DNA from: Tropicibacter sp. Alg240-R139
GTDB lineage: Bacteria; Pseudomonadota; Alphaproteobacteria; Rhodobacterales; Rhodobacteraceae
Length of the DNA stretch: 36,376 nucleotides
NCBI RefSeq assembly: GCF_900537075.1
Contig: NZ_UNRA01000012.1
Coordinates: 1-36,376 of the forward strand
Reading direction: 5' to 3'
Below the pieces are notes generated by a model, which was given only the letters and a program-made list of their open reading frames with translations, was not told where the DNA came from and did no database searches. This document shows positions 8,241 to 16,864 of the stretch, piece after piece. Position 1 is the first letter of the stretch. Each line of letters begins with the position of its first letter. The position numbers and the translations under genes are program-made.

Positions 8241-9025
8241 CTAGGCTCAGGACTCATAACCAATAGATGACGGTTGCAGCGAGTGCGAAGAGGAGAACTG
8301 TGGACACCTGACGTATCGGGTTGCGACGCGCCGCCAGTCTTTCAGTCTGCCGAATACGATCTCGATGCGGCTTCGCCCCCTCTATCTACGTTTGTCGTAC
8401 TTCACCGGATTCTTGCGCTGTTTTCGACCCGGGATGCAGGGACGTATTCCTTTGTCTTTCAACGCTTCTCTGAACCAGTCAGCATTGTAACCTCGATCCC
8501 CGAGCAGCCAAACGACATCCGCTAGCCTGCTCAGTTAGGCCCGTGCGCCGACGTAGTCGCTGACCTGTCCGGCGGTGACGAATAGGTTCAGCGGACTACC
8601 TTGGCTGTCGCAGATTTCATGCAGCTTCGTGTTCATCCCACCCTTGGTGCGTCCGATCAGACGATCACGCTCCCTTTTTTTGCGATCATGACAGTCTTCT
8701 CTTCGCCGTGATCTGCCGCCAGCCCGACCATCATCTGCGCGAAGATACCCTTTTCACTCCAGCGCTTCCAAGGGTTGTACAACGTCTGGTGTCGGCCGTA
8801 CTCCTTGGGAGCATCACGTCAGCTTAAGCCATTGCGATTGTTAAAAATAATCCCGCTCATGACTCGTCGATCTTCAACGCGAGGCTTGCCGTGGGACTTC
8901 GGGAATTAGGACTCAAGACGCGCCATTTGCGCGTCCGTTAGCCGGAAAAGATCAGACATGTTCACCGATCGCTTTTCGAACCGTGAATCACGCCAATCAA
9001 CAAAAATCAATGGGTCCTGACCCTA
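8241..9025 (-). mobile_element. Decayed IS5-family (IS427-like) insertion sequence
   Basis: The element is bounded by CTAGGCTCAGGACTCA (8241-8256) and TGGGTCCTGACCCTAG (9010-9025), which match as inverted ends at 14 of 16 positions. Both ends carry CTAG, compatible with insertion at a short TA/CTAG target. The length of about 785 bases is near normal for the group. It carries the same transposase family as bases 2-235 but in opposite orientation, so the two copies have their right ends facing the transhydroxylase-TRAP block. Confidence 0.8.
8254..8959 (-). pseudogene. IS5-family transposase, multiply disrupted
   Basis: Translation from ATG 8959 gives MSDLFRLTDAQMARLES, a stop, then FPKSHGKPRVEDRRVMSG, NNRNGLS, a stop, and YGRHQTLYNPWKRWSEKG. 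It continues in other frames with TKGGMNTKLHEICD, DVVWLLGDRGYNADWFREAL and RSRIEIVFGRLKDWRRVATRY, and ends ALAATVIYWL. At least three internal stops and one or more frameshifts are present, so it is dead. The better preserved fragment at 2-235 shares the DWFREALKDKGIR and GRKQRK segments. Confidence 0.82.
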
Positions 9026-9151
9026 GCGCCATTACATTAGGTGAGAAGGTAGCCCATCAGCACGTGTCTGAAACAAAGATTCTGTGGCGTTACCGAGATG
9101 CATTATGGAGTGCGATGACGCTCCGCCGTACCCCGGATATGTTGCAAAATG

Positions 9152-9970
9152 CTAAGCTTCAAACATGCGGAGGGACTGTTCTGATATCGCAGAAGCTGTT
9201 TCAAACGCTAGCTCAATTTCACGCACAGCTTTTTGCAGAGGTTCAAAGAATTTTTCTTCAGCCTTCGCCGGATTGAACGCTGCGCGGAACACCACCACGT
9301 TCACTGCACCTGCTACTTTTTGACCCCGATAGACTGGAAGCGCTATAGCGCAGATCCGAGGCGTTGCCTCTTCAATCGAAAGCGCATATCCACGTTTCTC
9401 GAAATCGTTCACAATATGATTGAGTAGACCGGGTTGGTTAGCGTCGCTCCAGTTTTGGCCGCCATATTCTTCAACCTCAGCCAACAATCGACCGCGCTCA
9501 TCCTCGTTCATACCAGCGAAAATGGCTTTCCCGAGCGCCGTGCGAAAAATCGGTCTGGTTTCGCCAACAACATTCCGAAAGAAAGTCATTGTTGTATGGT
9601 GGTGACTTGAATCCACGATCGTGAGTTGCCCGCCGGATACCGTACCGTAATCGCTAGGCCAGTAGATATGCTTGGTCAATCTTGCGAGCGCTGGCGACAC
9701 GAGTAGAGACTCGTCGTCTTCGACTAAGATGCTTCTGCTGATGTAGCGAATCTTCTTAGACAAGAAAAAACGCCCGTCTTGCTCGCGTCGAACTACGTAG
9801 CCGCAATTTACAAGCGAAACGAGCAGCCGATAGATAGTGCTTCTGTCAATGCTGGTTGCATTTGCCATATCTGTAGGCGTCATCCATCCGGATTCGCCCA
9901 TGGCATCCAACAGGGCCAGAGCCCGATTAACCGCCCTGACTTCTTTCACCGGTTGAAATTTTTTTGTCAT
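9152..9970 (-). CDS. IclR-family transcriptional regulator
   Basis: This 272-residue regulator has an N-terminal winged helix (about 10-75; TPTDMANATSIDRSTIYRLLVSLV is the HTH) and a C-terminal IclR effector domain (about 85-260), with the family segments FRTALGKAIFAGM and RGYALSIEEATPRICAIALPV. IclR proteins commonly control aromatic-acid and alicyclic-acid catabolism, often from a divergent promoter. It is transcribed away from the ThDP-enzyme operon across a 149-base gap containing inverted repeats, so it probably regulates that operon and itself. The effector cannot be read from the sequence. A decayed IS ends about 125 bases beyond its stop. Confidence 0.92.
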   Translation of the reverse strand: MTKKFQPVKEVRAVNRALALLDAMGESGWMTPTDMANATSIDRSTIYRLLVSLVNCGYVVRREQDGRFFLSKKIRYISRSILVEDDESLLVSPALARLTKHIYWPSDYGTVSGGQLTIVDSSHHHTTMTFFRNVVGETRPIFRTALGKAIFAGMNEDERGRLLAEVEEYGGQNWSDANQPGLLNHIVNDFEKRGYALSIEEATPRICAIALPVYRGQKVAGAVNVVVFRAAFNPAKAEEKFFEPLQKAVREIELAFETASAISEQSLRMFEA

Positions 9971-9973
9971 ACT

Positions 9974-10003
9974 TTGTGATCCGGAAAAGTGGCTTTTTCA
10001 CAA
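9974..10003. promoter_or_regulatory. Candidate operator between the IclR gene and the ThDP operon
   Basis: TTGTGA (9974-9979) and TCACAA (9998-10003) form outer arms around GAAAAG (9984-9989) and CTTTTTC, an imperfect palindrome just upstream of the regulator start. Position and symmetry suit autoregulation and divergent control. The 13-base core GGAAAAGTGGCTT (9983-9995) recurs at 12948-12960, upstream of the CoA ligase operon. Confidence 0.35.
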
Positions 10004-10119
10004 TACCTCGTTCACCTAGCAAACGCAAGAAGCTCAACTGTTGGAAGCCCTTAGCCCGATTGTTACCAATGAGCTGAACTAACTCCGTCATGCGTTGAAA
10101 AAGCTAGGTATTTGTCGAA

Positions 10120-11835
10120 ATGAAGAAAACCACAGTAGCAGACACTCTAGCTGCGGCAATGAAGCGCCATGGCGTCGAAGTTGTTTTTGGCCAAAGCATT
10201 CCATCTGCCTTCGTGTTAGCGTTGCCACAATTTGGCATCCAACAGATCGGTTATCGCACCGAAAACGCTGGAGGCGTGATGGCCGATGGCTATGCACGAA
10301 CCTCAGGCAAGGTCGGCGTTGTTTGCGCCCAGAACGGGCCTGCGGCGACGTTACTTGTCGCGCCAATGGCCGAAGCACTTAAGGCTTCAGTGCCTATGGT
10401 AGCGATTGTTCAGGACGTGCCTGACAACATGGTCGATAAGAACTCCTTTCAGGAATTTGACCATCTAGCACTTTTCCACGGTTGCACAAAATGGGCGCGG
10501 CGCGTGGACCGGGCTGACCGGTTGGACGATTATGTCGATATGGCGTTCACGGCGGCCACCAGTGGGCGCCCAGGCCCTGTAGCTCTGATCGTGCCAATGG
10601 ATGTTCTTCGCCAAGAAGGTGTTCCTAACTCGAGTAGAAAAGCCAATCTGGGGTCGTTTCCACTGGACAGGATGGTCGCCGACCCTACGCGTGTAAGTGA
10701 GGCTGCCAATCTGCTCTCGGATGCGCATAGACCAATCATTATCGCAGGCGGCGGCGTTCATCTGTCAGGGGCGCACAATGAGCTTCTGGATTTCGCCGAA
10801 AAGGCATGCATACCGGTTGCGTCAACGAATATGGGTAAAGGCGCAATTGCTGAAAATCATCCGCTGGCGCTTGGCGTATTCACCAGCAATCTTCAGTCAG
10901 GCAATCGCGCTGGCGAGCTCAAGGATTACCTGACCGACGCCGATGTCGTATTGTTAATCGGAACACGGACGAACCAGAACGGCACCGACAGCTGGAAAAC
11001 CTATCCAACTGGCGCAAAGTTCATTCACATAGATATTGATCCGCAGGAAATCGGTCGCAATTACGAAGCCCTTCGCCTCGTAGGAGATGCCAAAACCACG
11101 CTGTCAGCTCTGACGGAAGCATATACATTCGCGCCAAAGTCGGACCTCAAAATCATCGGCGAACGCACCAAGGGTGCTGCTGAGAAGGTTGCGCGATACG
11201 TCAAAGAGGTTGGTGCAGGATCGAACGGACGATTGCGTCCAGAATTCGTGATGGATCAACTCGCCACGCTGATCGGTCCGCAGGACATAGTTGCAGCGGA
11301 TGCGAGCTACTCATCTAACTGGATCACCACCTATCTAGACGCGCAGCGTGGTGGACAACGCTTTCTTGTCCCACGCGGACTTGCTGGGCTTGGTTGGGGT
11401 ATGCCTATGGCGATGGGGGCAAAAATTGCTCACCCGGATGCCCGCGTGGTTGCTCTGGTAGGTGACGGCGGCTTTGGGCATTGCTGGCAAGAGCTTGAAA
11501 CTGCGCGCCGCATTGGATTGCCGCTGACGGTTATCGTTTTGAACAATAGTATCCTCGGGTTTCAATATCATGCCGAGAACATTCACTATGGTTTCCATAG
11601 CAACTCGGTTGACTTTGCCGAAGTTGATCACGCAGCCATAGCCCGAGCCTGCGGTTGCAGGGGGGTGCGCGTTTCCGAAGCGAAAGAGGTATTGTCGGCT
11701 CTTACCGATGCGTTTGCTTCTGACACGGCTACTTTGATCGAAGTCATGACTGATCCGGATGCATTTCCTCCGATTAGCCTGTTTGATGGCCCAAGCAAGG
11801 AACGCATCACTAATCTACAGACGGTGACAACATGA
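10120..11835 (+). CDS. ThDP-dependent enzyme of the acetolactate synthase family
   Basis: This 571-residue protein has the three-domain layout of ThDP enzymes such as acetolactate synthase: an N-terminal PYR domain (1-170) with catalytic E48 in RTENAGGVMADGYA, a central domain (about 190-330; IIIAGGGVHLSG), and a C-terminal PP domain with the cofactor motif GDG at 448-450 and NN at 475-476. The family includes decarboxylases, carboligases and ring-opening hydrolases (IolD, cyclohexane-1,2-dione hydrolase). It is not a typical IlvB: there is no IlvH partner and the neighbours are catabolic. I infer a catabolic C-C bond cleavage or carboligation role. It overlaps the SDR gene by four bases (ATGA), so the two are translationally coupled. 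The start ATG has only a weak AGG upstream. Confidence 0.85.
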   Translation: MKKTTVADTLAAAMKRHGVEVVFGQSIPSAFVLALPQFGIQQIGYRTENAGGVMADGYARTSGKVGVVCAQNGPAATLLVAPMAEALKASVPMVAIVQDVPDNMVDKNSFQEFDHLALFHGCTKWARRVDRADRLDDYVDMAFTAATSGRPGPVALIVPMDVLRQEGVPNSSRKANLGSFPLDRMVADPTRVSEAANLLSDAHRPIIIAGGGVHLSGAHNELLDFAEKACIPVASTNMGKGAIAENHPLALGVFTSNLQSGNRAGELKDYLTDADVVLLIGTRTNQNGTDSWKTYPTGAKFIHIDIDPQEIGRNYEALRLVGDAKTTLSALTEAYTFAPKSDLKIIGERTKGAAEKVARYVKEVGAGSNGRLRPEFVMDQLATLIGPQDIVAADASYSSNWITTYLDAQRGGQRFLVPRGLAGLGWGMPMAMGAKIAHPDARVVALVGDGGFGHCWQELETARRIGLPLTVIVLNNSILGFQYHAENIHYGFHSNSVDFAEVDHAAIARACGCRGVRVSEAKEVLSALTDAFASDTATLIEVMTDPDAFPPISLFDGPSKERITNLQTVTT

Positions 11836-12578
11836 GCAAGCTTGCGTGGGTGACAGGAGGATCAAGCGGGATCGGTTTCGCGATCGCGGAACGTTTGATG
11901 CGTGACGATTGGAAAGTAGCAATCAGCGGGCGCGATCGAGTACGGTTGGACGCCGCTGTGGAGAAACTGGGCGACAACGCGATCCCTCTGCAGCTTGACG
12001 TTACCGACGCAAAGGCGATGAAGTATGCGGTCGAAAGGCTGACTTCAGAGCATGGCACCGTAAACACGCTGGTGGCTAACGCGGGTATGAACGTCGGAAA
12101 ACGTGCATGGGGCGAAGTTTCAAACACTGATTTCGAAGGAATCGTATCGGCAAACCTTGTTGGTGTTTTTTCTTCCATCGATGCCGTTCTTGACGGGATG
12201 CGAGCAAAGAAAAATGGGCGGATAGTTGTCTTGTCATCCTTCGCTGGATGGCACATTACGCCACAGCCTGGGCCCGCATATTCAAGCTCAAAAATGGCGG
12301 TACGTGGTCTTGTCGACAGCCTGAATATGTCCGAATTACGTAACGGAATCGTGGCAACGTCACTATGCCCTGGCGAAGTCGCAACGCCGGCCATGGAGCG
12401 GCGCGTGCCACCACCGTCGCCTGAAACCTTAGCGCGAATGTTGCAGCCCGAAGATATTGCTTCTGCGGTTCACTATATTTTGAGTCAACCCGAGCGGGTG
12501 GCGATTAATGAGATGGTTATCTCACCTTCATGGAACAACGCCTACAATCGTGTCCCTGGGCCAAGCCCAGACAGCTAA
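11832..12578 (+). CDS. Short-chain dehydrogenase/reductase
   Basis: This 248-residue classical SDR has the cofactor motif TGGSSGIG at the N-terminus, NAG near residue 84, and the catalytic tyrosine and lysine Y150 and K154 (YSSSK) preceded by the SSF serine. The family oxidises hydroxyl groups or reduces ketones with NAD(P). The ATGA overlap with the ThDP enzyme indicates a shared step, for instance oxidation of the acyloin or aldehyde product. The substrate is not evident. The protein extends past the usual end with a proline-rich tail (NRVPGPSPDS). Confidence 0.9.
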   Translation: MSKLAWVTGGSSGIGFAIAERLMRDDWKVAISGRDRVRLDAAVEKLGDNAIPLQLDVTDAKAMKYAVERLTSEHGTVNTLVANAGMNVGKRAWGEVSNTDFEGIVSANLVGVFSSIDAVLDGMRAKKNGRIVVLSSFAGWHITPQPGPAYSSSKMAVRGLVDSLNMSELRNGIVATSLCPGEVATPAMERRVPPPSPETLARMLQPEDIASAVHYILSQPERVAINEMVISPSWNNAYNRVPGPSPDS

Positions 12579-12596
12579 TAGCAAAGAAAAATCGCA

Positions 12597-12911
12597 ATGA
12601 TATATGAAATGCGCACCTACACAGCCAAACCCGGCGCTTTGCGGTCCTGGCTCAGTGTTTATGAAGAAACAAGATTGCCTATCTTGAAACAGCATCTGGG
12701 ACGTCTCGTGGCCGCGTTTATCCCGGACACAGGCAATATCAATCAGCTCGTTCAGATTTGGGAGTACGAAAATGCAGAGGATCGAGAGCAGCGTCGTGCG
12801 GCACTTTGGGCTGATCCTGCGTGGACTGATCCAAAAAGCAACACTGCGGAAGCATTGGTTCATCAAGAAAGCGTCCTGCTAAAACCAACAAGCTTTTCGC
12901 CGCTGAAATAG
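12597..12911 (+). CDS. NIPSNAP-family protein
   Basis: This 104-residue protein begins MIYEMRTYTAKPGALRSW and contains the NIPSNAP ferredoxin-like fold features: IYEMRTY strand, LVQIWEYENAEDREQRRAALWADPAW helix, and a C-terminal LKPTSFSP strand. Such proteins are small dimeric alpha/beta-barrel-like units often found in catabolic operons with unknown biochemical roles. It starts 18 bases after the SDR stop with no strong ribosome site, so it is probably read as the last gene of the ThDP-SDR operon. Length is normal for single-domain bacterial members. Confidence 0.82.
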   Translation: MIYEMRTYTAKPGALRSWLSVYEETRLPILKQHLGRLVAAFIPDTGNINQLVQIWEYENAEDREQRRAALWADPAWTDPKSNTAEALVHQESVLLKPTSFSPLK

Positions 12912-13021
12912 CTTTCGGGGTCGATAGTCAAAGCTTCCGCGACTGAGGAAAAGTGGCTTCCCTGCACTTGTTAGACAGTCCAAGGCGCAACCATGGGGTC
13001 GAGTCATGTACTGCATCTTTA

Positions 13022-13035
13022 GACCTACTTAGGTC
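13022..13035. promoter_or_regulatory. 14-base palindrome upstream of the CoA ligase
   Basis: GACCTA-CT-TAGGTC is a perfect dyad in the 278-base gap before the ligase. Its size and symmetry are those of a dimeric regulator site; the regulator is unknown. Confidence 0.35.
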
Positions 13036-13053
13036 GATTCTGACACAGTGCTG

Positions 13054-13090
13054 CATCAGCGATACCCACCCTTTCGAACCAGCGCTGATG
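13054..13090. promoter_or_regulatory. Inverted repeat in the ligase upstream region
   Basis: CATCAGCG (13054-13061) and CGCTGATG (13083-13090) form perfect 8-base arms 21 bases apart, about 100 bases before the ligase start. It could be a paired operator or an mRNA hairpin. No clear promoter boxes were seen around it. Confidence 0.3.
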
Positions 13091-13189
13091 TGTAGATTTG
13101 GTTACCGCCGACGAACATCATGCGGCGAGGTCTATGCACACAAACACTAAGAATTTTAACAAAGCGGCAAGACCCTGGAGGGGTAACAA

Positions 13190-14884
13190 ATGACTGAAAA
13201 CACGGCACACTCATCTATTAGCGTTGGCCCAAAGCGCATAGCGAAACGAGTGTTTTCGGACAAGCTATACGATGGATTGGCGCGTTCTGCCCACCGTTTT
13301 CCCGACAAGCCAGCACTGATATTCTATGGAGCCCGTCTATCGTTCGGGGCGTTACACGATCAAGTCAATTCACTTGCTGGTTATCTCCAGAATCACTGCC
13401 AAGTAACGCCCGGGACGCGGGTTTTGCTCCAATTGCAGAGTTCGCCGCAATTCGTGATTGCCTACTATGCTGTTTTGCGGGCGCAAGGTGTTGTCGTACC
13501 GATCAACCCGATGAACAAAACTGAAGAAGTTCGACACGTGGCCGACGACTGCGACGCCAAGACTATCATTCTAGAGCAGTCGACACTGGACCAAGTTGCG
13601 CCTCTGCTCGACGACGGCACACTCAAAACTGGTGTTGTCGCCACCTACAGCGACGCGTTGTCGATAGATAAAGAGAATCCCGTTCCAGATTTCCTGAATG
13701 CTCCACGCAAGTCGCTGGAGAGACAAGATTGTATTGAATGGGCCTATGTCTTGGAAAAGGGGCTGCTCCCAAATTTCTATGCAGCTCACCCCGATGACTT
13801 GGCTGTACTACCCTACACTTCCGGATCAACGGGGCTACCGAAAGGATGTCGCCATACGCATGCAACAACGATTCAAGCGATGGAAAGTGTTGCAGGATGG
13901 TTTGAGCACGACAGTGAAGATGTGTTTCTCGCGGTGGCTCCGTTCTTCCATGTCACCGGAATGCAGACCTCGATGAATGTGCCGATCGGCCTTGGTTCGA
14001 CAACCGTGATCTTGCCACGCTGGGACACCCGTGTCGTGGCCAACCTCATTCAGAAACACAAGATTAGCGTGTGGCCCGCCATTCCCACGATGGCGGTGGA
14101 TTTATTGGCGCTACCGGACATCGATAACTTTGATCTTTCGTCCATTAAAAGCATGTTCGGCGGCGGTGTTGCGATGCCGGAGGCGGTTGCGGCGCGATTG
14201 CACAAGCAATATGGAATAAGCTTTCTCGAAGGCTTCGGAATGACAGAGGCCATGGCCCCGATTACAGGAAATCCGATTGAAAACCCTAAAAGGTCGAGCG
14301 CAGGGCTCCCAGTTCATGAAACACAGCTTCGAATTCTTGCTTTAGATGGGCCTGAAACTCTTAAACTGGGTGAAGTTGGCGAAATTGCAGTGTCGGCTCC
14401 CCAACTTTTCAAAGGATATTGGGGCAATGCCGGAGCCGATGAAGAGTTCTTTTATATAGATGGAGAAAAGTTCTTCCGCACCGGCGATCTTGGGCGGTTG
14501 AATGAAGACGGGTTTCTATTTGTGGTCGACCGTCTAAAACGTATGATTAACACGGCCGGCTATAAAGTCTGGCCAGCCGAAGTTGAGGCCATATTGTTCT
14601 CACACCCAGGCATTCAGGAGGTTTGTGTCATTGCTGCTCCCAGTGACCGTAGCGGTGAAATCGTAAAAGCTCTGGTGGTTCCGCGGCCGGATGCGAAATC
14701 GCCCTCTTTGGCGACAGATATCGTCGCATGGGCGCGGGAAAACATGTCTGCCTACAAGGTCCCCCGAATAGTCGAGATCGTCGACACGTTGCCCCGTTCG
14801 GCATCGGGCAAGGTGGATTGGCGCCAAATTCAGGAGCAAGAACTAAGCTCCGTCTCTGATCACCACACGCTCTCACCCAAGTAA
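13190..14884 (+). CDS. Acyl-CoA synthetase (AMP-forming CoA ligase)
   Basis: This 564-residue member of the ANL adenylating superfamily has the phosphate-binding motif YTSGSTGLPKG from residue 209, the GFGMTEAMAP motif, FFRTGDLGRLNEDGFLFVVDR with the hinge region, INTAGYKVWPAEVE, and the C-terminal catalytic lysine K541 in SASGKVDWRQ. It would activate a carboxylic acid to its CoA thioester with ATP. It resembles medium-chain and aryl-alkanoate ligases, but the acid is not predictable. The start has a strong GGAGGGG site. An acyl-CoA dehydrogenase follows after 18 bases, so the two probably act in sequence. Confidence 0.92.
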   Translation: MTENTAHSSISVGPKRIAKRVFSDKLYDGLARSAHRFPDKPALIFYGARLSFGALHDQVNSLAGYLQNHCQVTPGTRVLLQLQSSPQFVIAYYAVLRAQGVVVPINPMNKTEEVRHVADDCDAKTIILEQSTLDQVAPLLDDGTLKTGVVATYSDALSIDKENPVPDFLNAPRKSLERQDCIEWAYVLEKGLLPNFYAAHPDDLAVLPYTSGSTGLPKGCRHTHATTIQAMESVAGWFEHDSEDVFLAVAPFFHVTGMQTSMNVPIGLGSTTVILPRWDTRVVANLIQKHKISVWPAIPTMAVDLLALPDIDNFDLSSIKSMFGGGVAMPEAVAARLHKQYGISFLEGFGMTEAMAPITGNPIENPKRSSAGLPVHETQLRILALDGPETLKLGEVGEIAVSAPQLFKGYWGNAGADEEFFYIDGEKFFRTGDLGRLNEDGFLFVVDRLKRMINTAGYKVWPAEVEAILFSHPGIQEVCVIAAPSDRSGEIVKALVVPRPDAKSPSLATDIVAWARENMSAYKVPRIVEIVDTLPRSASGKVDWRQIQEQELSSVSDHHTLSPK

Positions 14885-14902
14885 CGTTAGGTAGGAATTC
14901 CA

Positions 14903-16654
14903 ATGGACAGCTACACCGCCCCGCTCGAGGATATGAAGTACGTATTGTGGGATCTACTTCAGGGGGAAGATCTACTCAAACTCCCTGACTATAGCGATTT
15001 TAGCGCGTCCGAGATTTCCATGGTTCTTGAAGAAGCAGGCAAATTTTGTACCAATGTGCTCGCTCCGATCAATAGCGCGGGCGATCAACACGGGTGTCAG
15101 TTGGAAGCGGGGACGGTCCGGACGCCCCCGGGCTTCGCGGAGGCCTACGCTCTTTATCGTGAGGGTGGTTGGCCGGGACTGCTTGCGAACCCAGATGATG
15201 GCGGGCAGGGTCTCCCTCATTCAGTGCAAGTCATGACTGAGGAAATGTCCAGCGCGGCCAACCTGGCTTTCACGGGGTATTCGGGGCTGACCTTAGCAGC
15301 GTACCAAACGCTCCGCGAACATGGGTCTCCGGAACAGAAAGCCCTCTGCCTCGAACATCTAGCCAGCGGACACTGGACAGGAACCATGTGCTTGACGGAG
15401 CCCCAATGCGGCAGCGATCTGTCGATGGTTCGGACCCGGGCCGAGCCAACAGGAGACGAGACGTACAAAATCTTCGGCACGAAGATCTTCATCACGTCGG
15501 GCGACCACGATCTTTCGGAGAACATTGTGCATCTGGTGCTAGCGCGCCTTCCGGATGCGCCAGTCGGCACCAAGGGATTGAGCTTATTTCTGGTTCCTAA
15601 ATTCGCGATCGAAGCGCCATCCAGACTAGGTGCGCCCAACAATGTGGTAACGGTCGCAGTAGAGCACAAGATGGGCAGCAAAGGGTCTGCGACATGCCAG
15701 CTTTCATTCGAGGGCGCACTCGGAACGCTCATCGGCGAGCCGCACAAGGGCATGAGCGCGATGTTCTCGATGATGAACATTTCTCGCCTTTCGGTCGCGA
15801 CCCAAGGTCTCAGCACTGCCGAAGCCGCATTGCAAGCCGGATTGGGCTACGCACGGACACGCCTTCAGGGCCGCTCTGCCGCCGGTGATGGGTCGCCCGA
15901 GCCGATCATCCGCCACGCAGATGTGAAACGCATGCTCCTAACGATGAAGTCTTTGACTGAAGGGATGCGCGCACTCACGATTTGGATCGCCATCCATACC
16001 GATCTGCGCTATAAGCACCCCGACCCGAAAAAGCGGGCCGAGGCTGAAGACTTCATTTCGCTGCTGACTCCAATCGCCAAGGCCTTTTGCACAGATGCAG
16101 GCTTTACCTGCGCCAACCTTGCGGTGCAGATTCACGGCGGTCATGGATACATTCGCGAAACTGGGATCGAGCAGTTGGTACGCGATTCACGTATCAGTTC
16201 TATTTATGAGGGCACAAATGGCATTCAGGCAATTGACCTGGTCGCCCGCAAAGTACTGGGTGATGGAGGTAGGCGGCTCTCCTGCGTCTTCGCACCCATT
16301 GAACAGTTTCTGGATGAGAACGCTGAAAATGAGAAACTCGCACCTATGGTTTCCGCTATCGCCACGTCTTACCAGCGCCTAAGATCGGTTACCGACCTTA
16401 TCGCCCAAAGCCCCTCAACTGGAATAGTTGGCGCGCAAGCTTACCTCAACCTCTTCGGGCTCGTACTCCTTGGGTATTTGTGGGGACGGATGGTTGTCAC
16501 TTCAGCCGATCGACCGGAACCCTTCCATATGGCAAAACAGGCAACTGCGCGCTTCTTCTTCACGCATATTCTGTCGCAGGCAGACTACTATGCCTCTGTT
16601 GTGGAAGGAGGGGAGGATGCATTGGTAGAGTATGAAGAGCAATATTTCGGCTGA
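14903..16654 (+). CDS. Acyl-CoA dehydrogenase, long DmdC-like type
   Basis: This 583-residue flavoprotein is of the longer acyl-CoA dehydrogenase class that includes 3-methylmercaptopropionyl-CoA dehydrogenase DmdC. It starts YTAPLEDMKYVLWDLL, carries LCLTEPQCGSDLSMVRTRA for FAD and substrate contacts, and has the catalytic glutamate E436 in IYEGTNGIQAIDL. A C-terminal helical extension (about 455-583) is characteristic of this class. It introduces an alpha-beta double bond into an acyl-CoA and passes electrons to ETF. DmdC itself is only one possibility; there is no DmdA, DmdB or DmdD set here. The gene lies in the ligase operon. Confidence 0.92.
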   Translation: MDSYTAPLEDMKYVLWDLLQGEDLLKLPDYSDFSASEISMVLEEAGKFCTNVLAPINSAGDQHGCQLEAGTVRTPPGFAEAYALYREGGWPGLLANPDDGGQGLPHSVQVMTEEMSSAANLAFTGYSGLTLAAYQTLREHGSPEQKALCLEHLASGHWTGTMCLTEPQCGSDLSMVRTRAEPTGDETYKIFGTKIFITSGDHDLSENIVHLVLARLPDAPVGTKGLSLFLVPKFAIEAPSRLGAPNNVVTVAVEHKMGSKGSATCQLSFEGALGTLIGEPHKGMSAMFSMMNISRLSVATQGLSTAEAALQAGLGYARTRLQGRSAAGDGSPEPIIRHADVKRMLLTMKSLTEGMRALTIWIAIHTDLRYKHPDPKKRAEAEDFISLLTPIAKAFCTDAGFTCANLAVQIHGGHGYIRETGIEQLVRDSRISSIYEGTNGIQAIDLVARKVLGDGGRRLSCVFAPIEQFLDENAENEKLAPMVSAIATSYQRLRSVTDLIAQSPSTGIVGAQAYLNLFGLVLLGYLWGRMVVTSADRPEPFHMAKQATARFFFTHILSQADYYASVVEGGEDALVEYEEQYFG

Positions 16655-16771
16655 CGATCAACCGCCACTCGTGCTTGGGGGCGGCATGGCATTGTTCCTG
16701 AACAAGAGTGGACCTGTCGCTGAATTGTTGCGCTCCTATGACTTGGTATTTTGCCTCAAAGGAGAACTAAC

Positions 16772-16864
16772 ATGGCACAGAAACCAACCCCAGTATGGAG
16801 TCTTTTCGGTCATGTGAGATGGGCAACGTACTTTCGGTACTCTGGCAACGTGAAAATCAAATAG
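16772..16864 (+). CDS. Small open reading frame with strong ribosome site (30 residues)
   Basis: ATG 16772 follows AAAGGAG at 16758-16764. The frame reads MAQKPTPVWSLFGHVRWATY and ends at TAG 16862. I do not recognise it. It could be a true small protein, or the stub of a gene deleted between the dehydrogenase and the sulfatase. The rest of the 16655-17068 gap shows nothing recognisable, and it is AT-richer than its surroundings near 16910-17040, where a sulfatase promoter would lie. Confidence 0.3.
   Translation: MAQKPTPVWSLFGHVRWATYFRYSGNVKIK

Noticed and set aside
10120-11835. Biosynthetic acetolactate synthase IlvB
   Set aside because: No IlvH regulatory subunit, divergent IclR control and coupling to an SDR and NIPSNAP gene argue for a catabolic role.
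14903-16654. DmdC and a DMSP demethylation pathway
   Set aside because: The dehydrogenase class fits, but DmdA, DmdB and DmdD are not present and the neighbours point to other acyl-CoA substrates.
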